Source: Pseudovirgaria hyperparasitica (lineage: Eukaryota; Ascomycota; Dothideomycetes; Acrospermales; Acrospermaceae). Taken from it: DNA of 64,000 bases. A model generated the notes under the pieces. The model did not search any database and was not told the DNA's origin. It saw nothing but the letters and a program-made list of their open reading frames with translations. Where the stretch lies: contig NW_022985552.1 in NCBI RefSeq assembly GCF_010093815.1, positions 496,001 to 560,000 of the forward strand. The letters run 5' to 3'. This document shows, piece by piece, positions 46,153 through 57,381 of the stretch. Made by a program: the position numbers and the translations under genes. Position 1 is the first letter of the stretch. Each line of letters starts with the position of its first letter.

Positions 46153-47380
46153 ATGATATCTTCCAGATTGCTGAGACTCACGCACATTAGCACCTTACGC
46201 CCACGAACCCCATACAGGTTTTCTAAAATCGCATATTTCGCAACCATGGCGACCGACCTCAGCAAGTACAAGTTCAACCACTCCATGTACGCCGCACACT
46301 GCCCGAGTCACCATAGCGATGCACTAATCCGATCATTAGGATACGGGTGAAGGACCCAGTAGAGTCAGTCAAATTCTACGAGTTTCTTGGCATGAAGCTC
46401 ATCGACAAGTCCTCACACCCCGACGCCAAGTTCGACCTTTATTTCCTTGCATACGATTCGCCTGGCGCTCTATCCCACGGCGCTCATCGCTCGAATCGCG
46501 AGGGCATTGTTGAGCTCACGCACAACTATGGCACTGAAAACGATACAGACTACAAGGTTGCAACCGGCAACAGCGAGCCAGGCAAAGGTTTTGGCCATCT
46601 GTGTATCTCGGTAGACAACATACAGGCTGCATGCAAGCGTATAGAAGATGCTGGGTACAAGTTTCAGAAGAAGTTGACAGATGGGTAGGTCATCACTCTA
46701 CCTAATGTTCAAGATGGTTCTATGCTCATGGATGCACCTTTCTAGGCGCATGCACAATATTGCTTTCGTTCTCGACCCCAATGGCTACTGGATCGAGATC
46801 ATCGCAATGAATGACGTCGAAGCGACTGAGAATGTGAAAGAGACAGACGTTAACACTTACCGTATGAACCATACTATGATTCGGGTAAAGGATATCGAAA
46901 AAAGTCTAGATTTCTATCAAGACGTCATGGGGATGAAGCTTTTGAAGCAGAACGACTTCAAGGAGGCTGGCTTCAGCCTTTACTTTCTGGCTTACGGCTC
47001 CGGTGCAGGCAGCAATGCCAGTGCCGTGAACCCTAGAGTTAATGCCGAAGGTATTCTTGAATTGACTTACAACCACGGAAGCGAGAAGGACGACAGTGTC
47101 AAGTACCACAGCGGTAATACAGAGCCCCAAGGCTTCGGGCATATTGCTGTTTCTGTTGATGATATTGAAGCTGCATGCCAACGTTTCGAAGACAAGAAGG
47201 TCAATTTCAAAAAGCGTCTGACAGACGGTCGCATGAAATCGATTGCCTTCATATTGGGTAAGCCAATGAAAACAACTCGTATTTGTCTGTGACGGGAATG
47301 CTAATGGCGATGCAGACCCTGATGGCTACTGGATCGAGATCATCCCGAACCAAACCTTGAAGCCTCGCGCTAATGCATGA
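46153..47380 (+). CDS. glo1: Glyoxalase I (lactoylglutathione lyase), two tandem domains
   Basis: Exons 46153-46286, 46340-46684, 46746-47257 and 47316-47380 encode 351 residues. Two vicinal-oxygen-chelate domains of about 140 residues are visible. The first has NHSMIRVKDPVESVKFYEF, GIVELTHNYGTE and GFGHLCISVDN, then AFVLDPNGYWIEII; the second repeats these as MNHTMIRVKDIEKSLDFYQ, GILELTYNHGSE, GFGHIAVSVDD and DPDGYWIEIIPN. The metal-binding His, Glu, His and Glu of each site lie in these four segments. The enzyme turns the hemithioacetal of methylglyoxal and glutathione into lactoylglutathione; yeast Glo1 has the same two-domain layout. Residues 1-32 (ISSRLLRLTHISTLRPRTPY) look like a mitochondrial presequence; a second ATG at residue 33 would give a cytosolic form. 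Confidence 0.95.
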
Positions 47381-48026
47381 GTGCACTCGAGCCTCTTCAG
47401 CATTCGTCATATGATGTATAAGATAGTGACAGTGATAGCAACTGCAACATCAATGAATCAGTTCAGGCTCTCAGAGTACATGAATCATGATCGACAATGT
47501 AATCGTCTGTTTCTTTCCTCACTGCACCTAACAGGTGAAATAAAGACTATAGAAACAGGGGCTTCTAGTGTGGGGTCAAGTATGATAGTGTGTGGGTCGT
47601 GGGGAAGACTTGATGCGGGGTATTGTGGGTAGCTGGCTTGATGCAATCATGTCACTGGAGGGTACCTATTCACTCCATTCCATTTATAGCTTAGCCTCGA
47701 CACTTTGGCACAACCTCGTCCGCTCATACCTGTGTCTGGCGTAAGATGCATGAGTAATTCTGCTGTGGCAGTTTTGTGGTCGTGGTGCGCGCCGCCGATT
47801 GCGGAGAACGAAGACTGCTATGTCGCTTGTCGATACTTACTCGTGTCATGCTGCTGCTGGGTCAAGTACCTAGACGTATCCTATTGTAGTACCCGACAGG
47901 TCTTTGGGTACCTTCCTGACACGTCGTTGTTTTACCTGCCTACCGGGTACTTAACTGAACCCCGTGACGTCTTGTACATTCTCTCGTCTCTCATCCTTTC
48001 ATCTTTCCTTGGCCGTTCAATTAAAC
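47381..48026 (+). promoter_or_regulatory. Upstream region of the phosphoglycerate dehydrogenase gene
   Basis: A 646-bp gap between two plus-strand genes. GTACC recurs at 47866, 47889 and 47908, with GTAC again at 47947, all within about 85 bp and 80-160 bp before the start codon; their role is unknown. A CT-rich leader precedes the ATG. Confidence 0.4.
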
Positions 48027-49918
48027 ATGGCTATCCCTATTCTCGAGAACAGAGATGCCATCGCTGATAGACCAAAGGTCTTGATCCCCGAGAAGGTCTC
48101 ACCAGATGGACTTGCATTACTCCAGGCCACTTGTGAAGTCCACGAGAAGAAAGGGCTATCACCAGAGCAGCTTCTCGATATCATTGGCGAGTATCAGGCT
48201 CTCATTGTACGTTCTGAGACCAAAGTTACGGCTCAGGTCCTGGTAGCTGGTAAGAAGCTCAAAGTGGTTGCAAGGGCAGGTGTTGGGTATGCTATTCATG
48301 AACCGCTCTCGATACTACATACTGATCAATCGCAGTGTGGATAATGTCGACGTGAAAGCTGCAACTACGCAGGGGATTATTGTCGTGAACTCGCCGTCGG
48401 GAAACATAAATGCTGCTGCAGAACACACGATAGCTTGTACGCGATCCAACTATTGAACTCCCTCCAAGCTTTCCTGATCACATGATATAGTGATGATGGC
48501 CGTTGCTCGAAATATCGGTGATGCATCAGCGAGCATAAAGAACGGGAAGTGGGAGAGAAGTCGGTTGACAGGCGTGGAAGCCAAAGGGAAAACGTTAGGA
48601 ATTATCGGTCTAGGCAAAGGTACACTTTATATTCATTTTCAAGTACGTCACTGCTAATTGGTTCTCAGTTGGTCTCACTGTTGCTCGTATTGCCAATGGC
48701 ATAGGTATGTCTCTAATGGCGTACGATCCATATGCGAATACTTCTTTGGCCGCAGCAGCTTCAGTCACACTTGTATCTAGCATGGCCGACCTGTTACCTG
48801 CATCGGACTTCCTGACTATCCACACGCCTCTCATTGCTTCAACAAAAGGCATGATTGGTGCAGCAGAACTCGCGACCATGAAGCCTACATCCCGCATTCT
48901 GAACGTGGCCAGAGGAGGCATGATTGACGAAGACGCCCTCGTAAAAGCCCTTGACGACGGTACGATAGCTGGAGCGGGTATCGATGTCTTCACTTCTGAG
49001 CCACCCGAGGCAGACTCTTCGGCCTCAAGGCTGATCGCACATCCAAAAGTAGTTGCGACTCCCCACTTGGGCGCTTCAACGAAAGAGGCACAGGAGAACG
49101 TATCGATAGATGTGTGCGAGCAAGTCATCCACATTCTAGCCGGTCAGCTCCCAAGAAGTGCAGTCAACGCTCCGATCATCCTGCCCGAAGAATTCCGCAC
49201 CCTCCAACCATTCGTCACCCTAGTCGAGAAAATGGGTTCTCTCTACACACAGCACTTCAGTTCCTCCAAGATCGTCGCTAATCAGTACCGCACGACATTC
49301 GATCTCATCTACGAGGGTGCTCTCGCATCAATAAACAACACAAAGCCCCTATACGCCGCTCTCGTCAAAGGGCTTCTCGGCCCCATCAGCTCCGCCAATG
49401 ACGTCAACGTCAACATCGTGAATGCCGAGCTCATCACCAAGGAACGCGGCATTCTGATCAACGAGTCGCGCAGCAGAGAAGACCTCGAAGGAAAGGGCTA
49501 CACCAGCTCCGTCACGCTACGTGCGCGCCTCACCCGCTCGACATCGCAAGCACGCACCGGATTCTCCGAACCGCCGGCTGTCGAACAGGTCATCCAAGGC
49601 TTTGCAACCGGCGAGACGGTGTACATCTCCCGCCTAGACCGATTCACAGCGAATTTCATCCCACAAGGCACGCTGCTGTTCTGTCGCAACTACGACCAAG
49701 CCGGAAAGATTGGTTTCGTGGGCAGTCACCTCGGCGCTAATGGTGTGAATATCGATTTCATGAGTGTTGCACCCCTTGCTGAAGATCTGTTGTCGCCATC
49801 GGAGGGTCCCAAGGAGGCATTGATGATTCTCGGCGTTAATGGCCCGATTACTGAGGAGATTGTCAAGGGCCTGATTGATCCCAGGGGTGTGATGGAAGCG
49901 CGCATTGTGCATCTTTGA
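48027..49918 (+). CDS. D-3-phosphoglycerate dehydrogenase, long form
   Basis: Exons 48027-48286, 48336-48436, 48491-48619 and 48669-49918 (introns 49, 54 and 49 bp) encode 579 residues. The enzyme oxidises 3-phosphoglycerate to phosphohydroxypyruvate, the first step of serine synthesis. Visible are the Rossmann loop LGIIGLGKVGLTVAR, the substrate helix LIVRSETKV, ARAGVGVDNVD, NSPSGNINAAAEHTIALMM, and the catalytic set in NVARGGMIDEDAL (Arg), FTSEPPEAD (Glu) and TPHLGASTKEAQ (His). After about residue 320 comes the extra substrate-binding module (ANDVNVNIVNAELITKERGI) and a C-terminal ACT-like domain (GKIGFVGSHLGANGVNIDFM). The total matches the long bacterial/plant/animal type rather than yeast Ser3/Ser33 (about 470). 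Feedback by serine is therefore likely to act through the C-terminal modules. Confidence 0.95.
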
Positions 49919-50280
49919 GCATGTTTCGAGAGACCATATTATGGGTTTGCGAGCAATATGGAAACACAGTTCATATATTAGGTCATTCAAAACCACTAAG
50001 TTCAACAACGCTAGGACGGAGTCTGGCAGCTTCAACATAATACAGGCAATATATGGGCGCTCGAGAAGTCATCTTGAATGAATCAAACTGCCTCTTGTCT
50101 TTTGCACTATGATAATTATAATATTTGGGTCGAGTACTAATCACACAGTAAGTCTAACACATCATTGCTTCAAAAAATGCTTTGATTCGGATGGCAACGT
50201 CCTTTTTGTTTCTTCTGTATTGAAGCAAAGAAGAAAGTCTATGTATTTCCAAGCTTGAGAAAACACATTCCAGGCAGCAG
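49919..50280. other. Intergenic region between converging genes
   Basis: A 362-bp gap between the stops of the phosphoglycerate dehydrogenase (+) and DUF4185 (-) genes; it should contain both terminators. AT-rich stretches at 50108-50140 and 49960-49985 could serve polyadenylation. Confidence 0.4.
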
Positions 50281-51566
50281 CTACTCCATCTCAAAATAAT
50301 ACCTACCCGCCGCAACCTTCCCGCCCAACTCCCCATCATCACTCCAACTCACACACACCATCCCATTCCCAAAATCGCTCGCCCAGTCATGCGGATAAAG
50401 ACAATACAAATGATCACTCTTGGGCATAATCTTTGGCCCATGCCCAATCTCATGAATATCATACGGCCCCTCAATCCGCTCCGCCGCACCGACATAAAAG
50501 TCGCCACTCATAAACTTGTTGACGCCAAACCAGACAAACGGCTTGCCGGCCGGGCCGTGGTCCGGCATGTAGAGGATGCCGCCCTGGGACATGCCCGCGA
50601 TGACGTCTTCGAGGTCGGCGTTGGGGTCTTGGAAGTCCTTGACCCAGGATGCTCCGCCCTTGGCGAAGAATTCGTAGGAGCTGCGCTGCGTGAAGTCTGC
50701 GTTTATGGGCACGCGCGCGAGTTTGTTGCCGAGTTCGTTGCCGAGGGAGCCGAAGCCGTAGACGTAGCCGTCGGTGTGTGGGTAGGCTGTGATGCTGAAG
50801 AAGCGTGGCTCGTGTTCCTATGGACGTTTGTCAGTTCTGTCGTCTTCAGGAGAAGTAAAGAGCTGGAAATATCTCTGGTCCATGCAATCACTCCCAGTAA
50901 AGAAAAATACGGTTGATGGGTAGGACCACATACCCCGAAAACCATATTTTCCCCATCCACTCTCTCACAAGTCAGCGTCCCATCGTCCTTGGCAAGCACT
51001 TTTGCCACACCCATGCCAAAACACTTCGTCGCCGCCGCACCCTCGGTCCGGATCTTATCAAACCACAGCCACCCGCCATCCTCCCTCTCCACCACGCCTC
51101 CAAAAACCCAATTCACAAGCCTTCGATTATCCTTCTTCCCCTCCTCACACTCCTGCGCCTCCGCTGGCGTATGCGGCACAAAGTTGTCCGTCAACATCTT
51201 GCCATCCCAATAGTGGCTCTTCGTCGGGTCCGATGGGTCCGGGATCGACGCAATGGTGTTATTGGCCACACCCTTGAAATCATCGCTGTGGTCGAAGCAG
51301 AATGTGTCACCAAACATGTAGTATAGGCGACCATTGAAGCGTATAGATCGCCCGCCATCACGATTGATCTTGCGATTGGATGTGTCGCGAACTTCTCCAA
51401 GAACGGTTGGCGGTTGGAGGAGTTTGGGGGGCCAGACCATGCGAGTACCGGATTGCTGGGGGATGGGAGGGGGAGGGGCATTGTGGTGCTGGCCAGGGAA
51501 GTATTTTTGCTGGGCCTGGGAGGAGTAGGTATCCAGTTTGGACTTGAGTTTGTCGAAGATAGGCAT
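50281..51566 (-). CDS. DUF4185-type beta-propeller-like protein
   Basis: Exons 50934-51566 and 50281-50817 (116-bp intron, GTATGT to CATAG) encode 389 residues. Repeated Trp/Phe/Gly-rich blades resemble five-bladed glycosidase-like propellers: SIRFNGRLYYMFGDTFC, LVNWVFGGVVEREDGGWLWF, VYGFGSLGNELGNKLARV, FVWFGVNKFMSGDFYVGAAE and NGMVCVSWSDDGELGGKVA. No signal peptide is present; the start MPIFDKLKSKLDTYSSQAQQ is a charged helix, followed by a Pro-rich segment. DUF4185 proteins are thought related to sugar-active enzymes, but no activity is established to my knowledge. The second half of the intron joins GENMVFG to EHEPRFFSI, restoring one blade. Confidence 0.8.
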
Positions 51567-52320
51567 CGTGGGTGGTAGATGGTTTATATGTTCAAGATTG
51601 AGTGGTGAACGAAGTGCAGCAGTGGAGTCTTAAGTATGGAAACCCGGGCTTTGAGGCCATGACGTGGTTGGAGCTCTAGGCTTTATATTAGCGATGACAC
51701 TAGGATCTTTGGTAGAAGCTAACTCTCTGTGCTCGTTGACTGGCGAACGAGATGACTGTAGAGAGAGACAGAGTGTCTGGTGAAGGAGGTAGTGTGTATA
51801 GTCTGTTGATGATAATACTAGGAAGCATTTTTCAAACAAAGCATCAAAAGAACGATATGTGGTGGCACATGCTCGGTTCGACCATTGACAGCCTGAGGTT
51901 CTTTGTTCCAAGTTTACTGGAACAGGTAGGTGTGGCAAGCTTGTCGCGCTAACTACTTATAGACTTCCAATAACATGGGTAGCTACTTGCCTATTTCGGC
52001 ATCCAGAGCTCAGGCCGAAAAAGGCAGCAACGCTGTAGGTGCTGCATTGTATAAGGTTATGCCATTTAGTTTGGCATAGTGCCCTTGTTGGAGCCACAGA
52101 TCTTGGGCCATTACTAGTTGTTAAGGAAGAGTGTTGTCATGTTGGAGCATAGCTTAGTGTTGGGCTCGCTTAGAAGAGTGACTGGTTGGAGTGAAAGGTA
52201 ACAGGTACCCAATATGTGTTGACTCGGGGGGAGGATCGTTCACCTGGAAACTCGCAGTACATAAACGCTATCGTTGGCTTGCCCTAGCAACATGTCCAAC
52301 AACCTCTCATACATCTCAAG
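51567..52320. other. Divergent upstream region of the DUF4185 and orphan genes
   Basis: A 754-bp gap between outward-pointing starts. Frames at 51630-51938 (-) and 51752-51952 (+) overlap and show no protein character. Confidence 0.4.
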
Positions 52321-52998
52321 ATGACTACTATCACACGCTGGGACTGTTCCCAAGGTCCGCCAGGACAATCCCAAAGCTGCATCAGCACCAATGTTGAGCA
52401 ATACCAGCCGCTCCTGAACCATCTTGTCGAGGAGCGTCTGATGCGAGATACAAACGGCAACAACAATCCCCCACCACCGTGGCCTTACGGGGTAAGTGTT
52501 CATGTCACATATCCGAAAGAAGAAAAGCGTTCATTCCTCGCGTTGGGTAGTTTTTTCGAAGAAAACCACAAGGAAAATTTCAGCAAAGATACAGGCTGGG
52601 TGGACGAACGTTCGATTGGTGTGTATTGCGCATGTGGCGACGGCTGGTATGCAAAAGTTACAATATGGACTTGGCCGCCTGGTCAGATAGAGATTCCCAA
52701 GCTATCGCTGACAGATGTCGACTTTAAGAGGTTGGTCGAGTGGGATCCGTCGAGTCCAATCCTCGACACGGAGGAGTTAGAGACACAAGTCAAGCCTCGG
52801 AGTCCAGTCTTGAATACTCATGACTCAGGACTGCGAGCTGAGTCGATCCGCAACTTATTCACTGAGGCTGAACTTGCTCACATGGCCACTATGCACGATG
52901 ATATTCTTGCCGAGTCCGCCAATATGGGTCCTGAAGACTATGAGATTCTGGCCGGTTGCGCGAACATTTCTCTCGATTCCACGGCCGAAGCAGAGTGA
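52321..52998 (+). CDS. Hypothetical protein, 225 residues
   Basis: A single open frame from MTTITRWDCSQGPPGQSQ. The central part (about 60-140) looks folded, with YGVSVHVTYPKEEKRSFLAL, GVYCACGDGWYAKVTIWTWP and LTDVDFKRLVEWDP; the tail is acidic. No family was recognised and no signal peptide or membrane segment is present. Its last 61 nt overlap the end of the minus-strand hydrolase gene, so both transcripts must be antisense to each other at the 3' end. The ATG choice is supported by an A at -3. Confidence 0.6.
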   Translation: MTTITRWDCSQGPPGQSQSCISTNVEQYQPLLNHLVEERLMRDTNGNNNPPPPWPYGVSVHVTYPKEEKRSFLALGSFFEENHKENFSKDTGWVDERSIGVYCACGDGWYAKVTIWTWPPGQIEIPKLSLTDVDFKRLVEWDPSSPILDTEELETQVKPRSPVLNTHDSGLRAESIRNLFTEAELAHMATMHDDILAESANMGPEDYEILAGCANISLDSTAEAE

Positions 52999-53960
52999 TG
53001 CAAGCTGTTCTTCCGATATCGAAGCTGTTCGAGAACCCACTTCACCTCTTTCGCGACAAGCTGTGGTCTGCGAATGGGCATGTCATGGCCATAACAATCG
53101 ATGACGACGTACCTACTGTTGCGGGATAGGCGAAGCTGAGCGGCCTTGATCTGATCATCGAAGATGCGATAGGAGTCAATGAATTTCTGTGCTCTTTCCC
53201 TTTCCTCTTTCGTGCCATTGCCCATCTTCACGCCATGCTCGTAGATGACTTTATAGTCTTTGTCGGCGGCATTGCATTTGATCACGCTGAGTGGTTTGTC
53301 GGCCATGACCTGTCGCTGCATCTCTTGTCGTTGTGCCAGCCATGTTCCGCTCCCGCGATTATCTTCTGCCCCGGCACCTTGGGTGGTTCTGCTTATGGCT
53401 TTGATTATGGCAGCCCACTCGTTGTCAGAAAGATGCGATTCTTCTTTGAGGTGAGTAACTTCGGCGAAGTCTACATTGGTGCCAATGACCTTGAGCTCCT
53501 CACATGGAACTGACGGATAAAGTTCAAACATCAGCTCTGTAGCAGAGTCGATGAGTACGGCACCAGCGACCGTGTTAGGATATAACTCTAGGAATGATCG
53601 AGCTACGATTGATCCGTAAGAGTGTGAGACAATGATGTATGGTGGCTCAACATTGACAGCGCGCATCAACGCCCGCAGTTCTTGGGCACTACGCTGTGTA
53701 GTCACCCACTCATCTGGCCCTCGATCGCTATTGTTGTAGCCTGCTCGGTCATAGAAATAGGTCCTAGTGAATTCAGATAGATTTTCCTGTAGTCGCATAT
53801 ATACTATAGACGGCGCGCCACCGCCTGTGAAGTATATTATGACAGGCTGACCATGCTTCCTAGGTGGACCAGACGTGGACAAGAATAGCTTGTACGAGCC
53901 CACCGAAATGAAGTCGCTCTTCGTTGAAGTCTCCCAAGGGTTTTCACTTCGGACGACCAT
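52938..53960 (-). CDS. Alpha/beta hydrolase
   Basis: A single exon of 340 residues. The oxyanion segment is FTGGGAP (about 44-50). The nucleophile elbow reads VSHSYGS with Ser114; the usual first Gly of G-x-S-x-G is Ser here. The probable acid lies in VLIDSATE (Asp138) or later, and the probable catalytic His is His292 in CYGHDMP. The stretch FYDRAGYNNSDRGPD is typical for the family just before the helix that precedes the elbow. Substrate unknown; no signal peptide, so probably cytosolic. The C-terminal 20 codons overlap the orphan gene on the other strand. Confidence 0.85.
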   Translation of the reverse strand: MVVRSENPWETSTKSDFISVGSYKLFLSTSGPPRKHGQPVIIYFTGGGAPSIVYMRLQENLSEFTRTYFYDRAGYNNSDRGPDEWVTTQRSAQELRALMRAVNVEPPYIIVSHSYGSIVARSFLELYPNTVAGAVLIDSATELMFELYPSVPCEELKVIGTNVDFAEVTHLKEESHLSDNEWAAIIKAISRTTQGAGAEDNRGSGTWLAQRQEMQRQVMADKPLSVIKCNAADKDYKVIYEHGVKMGNGTKEERERAQKFIDSYRIFDDQIKAAQLRLSRNSRYVVIDCYGHDMPIRRPQLVAKEVKWVLEQLRYRKNSLHHSASAVESREMFAQPARIS

Positions 53961-54156
53961 ATCGGCTCTCGTTATATGTCACCAAAGCGTGTTTTGCGGG
54001 ATGCTTGTGTTCTATCAGCCGGACGTTCGAGATTCTATCGAAATGTGCAGCAACTGAGGGGTAGTAGCAGGGGACTCGGAAAGGCGTCGGTTGTCTCGAG
54101 ATTAGCCACAATTCTATTGGGAGGCATCATATCTGACATTCTTGGCCACACCGAAA

Positions 54157-55359
54157 TCATTGGTCAAATAGAATACCAGCTGCTAGTTCAACGTTGTTTT
54201 CTGTTGCACTGAGAGCTTGTATCGCATCGGCGCGACTGAACCCCAGCTCGACCAAGGTTAACACATCTTCTTCTCTCCATGGGTGAGGCGTATGGACTGG
54301 CTGTATCTCGACTACACTCCGTATCGTCTGACCAATGGCCTTGACCCAATCCCATGGGTTTTTGCCGGCCATGTCAGGGTCGTTTTCTCCTGAGTTGAAG
54401 TACTCCCAACCCATGACACCACCAAACCCGCGGTGACGACTACGTAGAGTCCTGAAGACTTCCAAGAGCTTCGCAAGAGGGACACTCCCAGATCCGTTTC
54501 GTGATGTCGTCACGACTCCTAGAACAACCTTGTCCGCTGGCCATCCCGCCGCGATGATCGCATCGTACCACTGTGGCTGCGAAGCATCTCCCCATCCACA
54601 ATACAGCTGTGCATTCAACCACGATATCCTCGAGCCAATCTCGCTCCCAAATAGCTCAGGATAGGAGAAACCGCTTAGATGCTTTAGTGTAGGCTCGGTG
54701 CAAGCAGCTTTGCCGTTCGGCACAGGCGTGCTGTGGTCGAAATGGTAGGGGCGCACAGGGAGGAGGGGATTTTTAATCGTTTCTGGAAGTAACGCGGTAC
54801 ATGTCGGCGCATACGTAAGGAGGAAGTCTTTGCCAAACACGGAATCGAGTCGGCGCATGGTACGCATAGGCGTCGCTAGTGGAACCTCTTCTTCAATGTC
54901 GAGATCGAGGCCAGACAGTCCGTGTCTCTTGATAAGATCAATTACCGGTTCAAAGTAGGCATTGAACTAAAGCAGGTACTATAAGTATCATTCAAAACCG
55001 TGTTATAGAGAGCGTACTTCTTCTTCACTTCCACTCAACCGCTCCCAACTTCCCTTGGCTGCACCACCAACCATGATTGACACTTTGACGCCAGCACCAA
55101 GCAGCCATCCTACTTCAGCCCAAAGGGTATCGAACTTGGGATGATCTGGCGGATCATCATTGAGTGAGATGTTCCCGGGACCCTGATTGATGTGGAGCGC
55201 AGCGAGAATGACGTGCGTGACGCCGGTGTTCTGTGTGATTAGGGGAAGTAACGAGATTGGATTGCCTTCAGGAGTATGATGAGTCTGCGCATAGAGAACG
55301 AGACGAGGAGGGGTTGAAGACACAGGGAGAAGTCCTGACGATTGGGCTACAGGAGGCAT
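54157..55359 (-). CDS. GH18 glycoside hydrolase with a C-terminal UBA domain
   Basis: Exons 55018-55359 and 54157-54966 (51-bp intron, GTACGC to CTTTAG) encode 383 residues. The barrel shows LVLYAQTHHTPEGNPISLLP, VTHVILAALHINQGPG, GAGVKVSIMVGGAAKGSW and the active-site strand HGLSGLDLDIEEE, with Asp135, Asp137 and the acid Glu139; the first Asp of the usual D-G-x-D-x-D-x-E is Ser132. Later parts include LNAQLYCGWGDASQPQWYD and GFGGVMGWEYFNSG. The last 40 residues form a UBA helix bundle (EEDVLTLVELGFSRADAIQA, then ENNVELAAGILFDQ). There is no signal peptide, so a cytosolic chitinase or endo-N-acetylglucosaminidase that binds ubiquitin is suggested. The start at MPPVAQSS is the first ATG that keeps the fold whole. 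Confidence 0.85.
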
Positions 55360-55816
55360 CTTCAATATCTTCTTATAACCCGACTGGGATGACCCCGAGC
55401 TGAGTCTTCCAATATTCAATCGCGGGGTATCAGAATCACCCGTTTCGTACTAGCGTCGAGGGGCAAGACGCGAGACGAGTACGCGTTCATGTGAGATCTC
55501 CCAGCATCAGACGCAAGGTGTTAGACAGTCGAGTAGTACAGATGTAAGAGAACGTTCCAATGTTTTACTTGCCGGTCCAGCCATCTCCACTACGAATAAT
55601 AAAGCGTTTACATGTATCCCAAGCCAGCGAGCCGCCAGGTCACCTGTCACTTGCCCAAACGCCAAACCACAATACCCAATATGCCCGTACATCAGAACCT
55701 AACCGTCTAGAAGAGGGCCAGCAACTTGATATTTTATCGTCAACGTCATTTTCAATTCAGGCTTTGGCGCTCGAGGTATATTTCATATCAAGCAAGGCCT
55801 TCTCAGAATCTCGTTC
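55360..55816. other. Intergenic region upstream of the GH18 gene
   Basis: A 457-bp gap between two minus-strand genes. No other gene is seen; in-frame codons without ATG extend the GH18 frame upstream to about 55419. Confidence 0.4.
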
Positions 55817-56966
55817 TTAGCGCAGTCCGTTCTGTCTGCCAGCCCAGATGTGGCTCTTGCCGTCAAAGTAATCATGCAGAAGTGCTTGCTTTGCGGATAT
55901 TCTCTGGGATGGGTCGTAGAATAGCATACCATGGAGGAGATCAATAGCATCGTCGTCCATTCCAGGCACAGTTTCCTCGAGACTAGCTGCGGCCCATTTT
56001 GGGAATGAGGCTTTGAAATCTGGGAATGTGCTCACACCTGGCCAGTCGTGCTCTGTTGGTGTGCCCATTGTACTGTCTTTCAATCAGCTTTAGCAAGAGG
56101 TTGTCATTGTAAATTTAGCCTACCGGAAAATCTTGAAAATTTCATCGATTTCCGAATCACCCGGGAAGAGAGGCTTTCGGGTTACCATCTCCGCGAATAT
56201 GCAGCCTACAGACCACATGTCGACTCCAGTAGAGTACTGACGGCCTCCGAGCAAGATCTCAGGGGCACGGTACCACAACGTGACGACCTGGACTAATTGT
56301 TAGTAACAAGCCATGTCATTCTATGGAACATGTACCTCGTGGGTGTACGTCCTCAATGGTACACCAAAAGCCCGAGCAAGACCAAAGTCCGCAAGCTTGA
56401 GGTTGCCTTCCTTATCAATCAAGAGATTCTGGGGCTTCAGGTCGCGGTGCAGCACACGGTGCGCATGACAGTACTTTACTCCAAGAACCAATTGACTCAT
56501 GAACCGTTTCACCATGTCTGGCCCCAGTCCAAGACTTTGGAGAGCACTCCCTTGAGAATCTTGAGGGAGTGCTTTTCCGCGGCCACCCTGGGATACAGGG
56601 AGTGCTTCCATATACTTCTTCAAATCGCAATCGAGAAACTCGAAAACGAGGTATAGCTTGTGGCCGTCGGCGTGAACGATGTTGAGGAGCCGCACGATGT
56701 TGGGGTCGTTCATCTCTTTGAGAAGTGATATTTCCCGAATTGCGGTGCTGGGTACACCTTCATCTTCTGCTTCGAGTCTTATCTTCTTCAACGCAACGAT
56801 GGGACGATCGGGTCTGGTGAGATCTCTCGCTTTGTACACGACACCGTATGTTCCTGTGATTGGCTCATCAGTACATAACTTCTGGTTCGAGTGAGCGATG
56901 CTGAGCAATCGCGCATGCGAAGACTTTACCCTCGCCAACCTTCTCCATTTTCTGATAGTTCTCCAT
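55817..56966 (-). CDS. cdc2: Cyclin-dependent kinase 1 (Cdc2/NimX)
   Basis: Exons 56930-56966, 56336-56853, 56124-56287 and 55817-56072 encode 324 residues. [21 protein letters not shown] forms the P-loop with inhibitory sites Thr14 and Tyr15; Lys35 is the ATP lysine and PSTAIRE lies at 47-53. [10 protein letters not shown] and the DFGLAR motif follow; the activation loop has [16 protein letters not shown] across an intron. The tail ends [17 protein letters not shown] then the C-terminal helix. The kinase drives the G2/M transition with B-type cyclins. A fungal-type insert in the region of residues 100-120 ([18 protein letters not shown]) is longer than in yeast Cdc28. Every intron is about 48-76 bp. 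Confidence 0.97.
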
Positions 56967-57381
56967 GATGAGGGTGTAGCTCTCGGTTTGTTATCAGTTC
57001 CCAGTATATCCGAAGATCGACAGTTAGCGAACCGCGGGGTTCAAATACGGCGGGGCGCGCAAGAAAGCGAGGTTGAGGTTTTGAATGCCAAAGCTGAGCG
57101 TGTACGTGAGATCAAATGGTCATGGAGACTGTGGAGGGTTCATTGGTTAGTATGCGTCCGGGGAAAAGAAAGAAGGCGTTGCGTCGCACTATGCAGAAGC
57201 TGAGATGTTGTGGAAAAACAGCAAACGGTAAGTACCTAAACATGGTTGGCGGGCGTTCCTGGGCTAAAAGGCTTGGCACTGCGCGCGTTGGTGTCGCGCT
57301 GAAACGTGACCTGTCAAAATAAAATTCCGCCCGGTCCTTGTAAAGTAACGAACTGAACGTCAAGCCTCAGCTACCTTCATC
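56967..57381. promoter_or_regulatory. Shared upstream region of cdc2 and the AlkB-type gene
   Basis: A 415-bp gap separates divergent start codons of a mitotic kinase and a demethylase-type dioxygenase. Frames reading into it on either strand look random. A shared promoter is inference. Confidence 0.45.
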
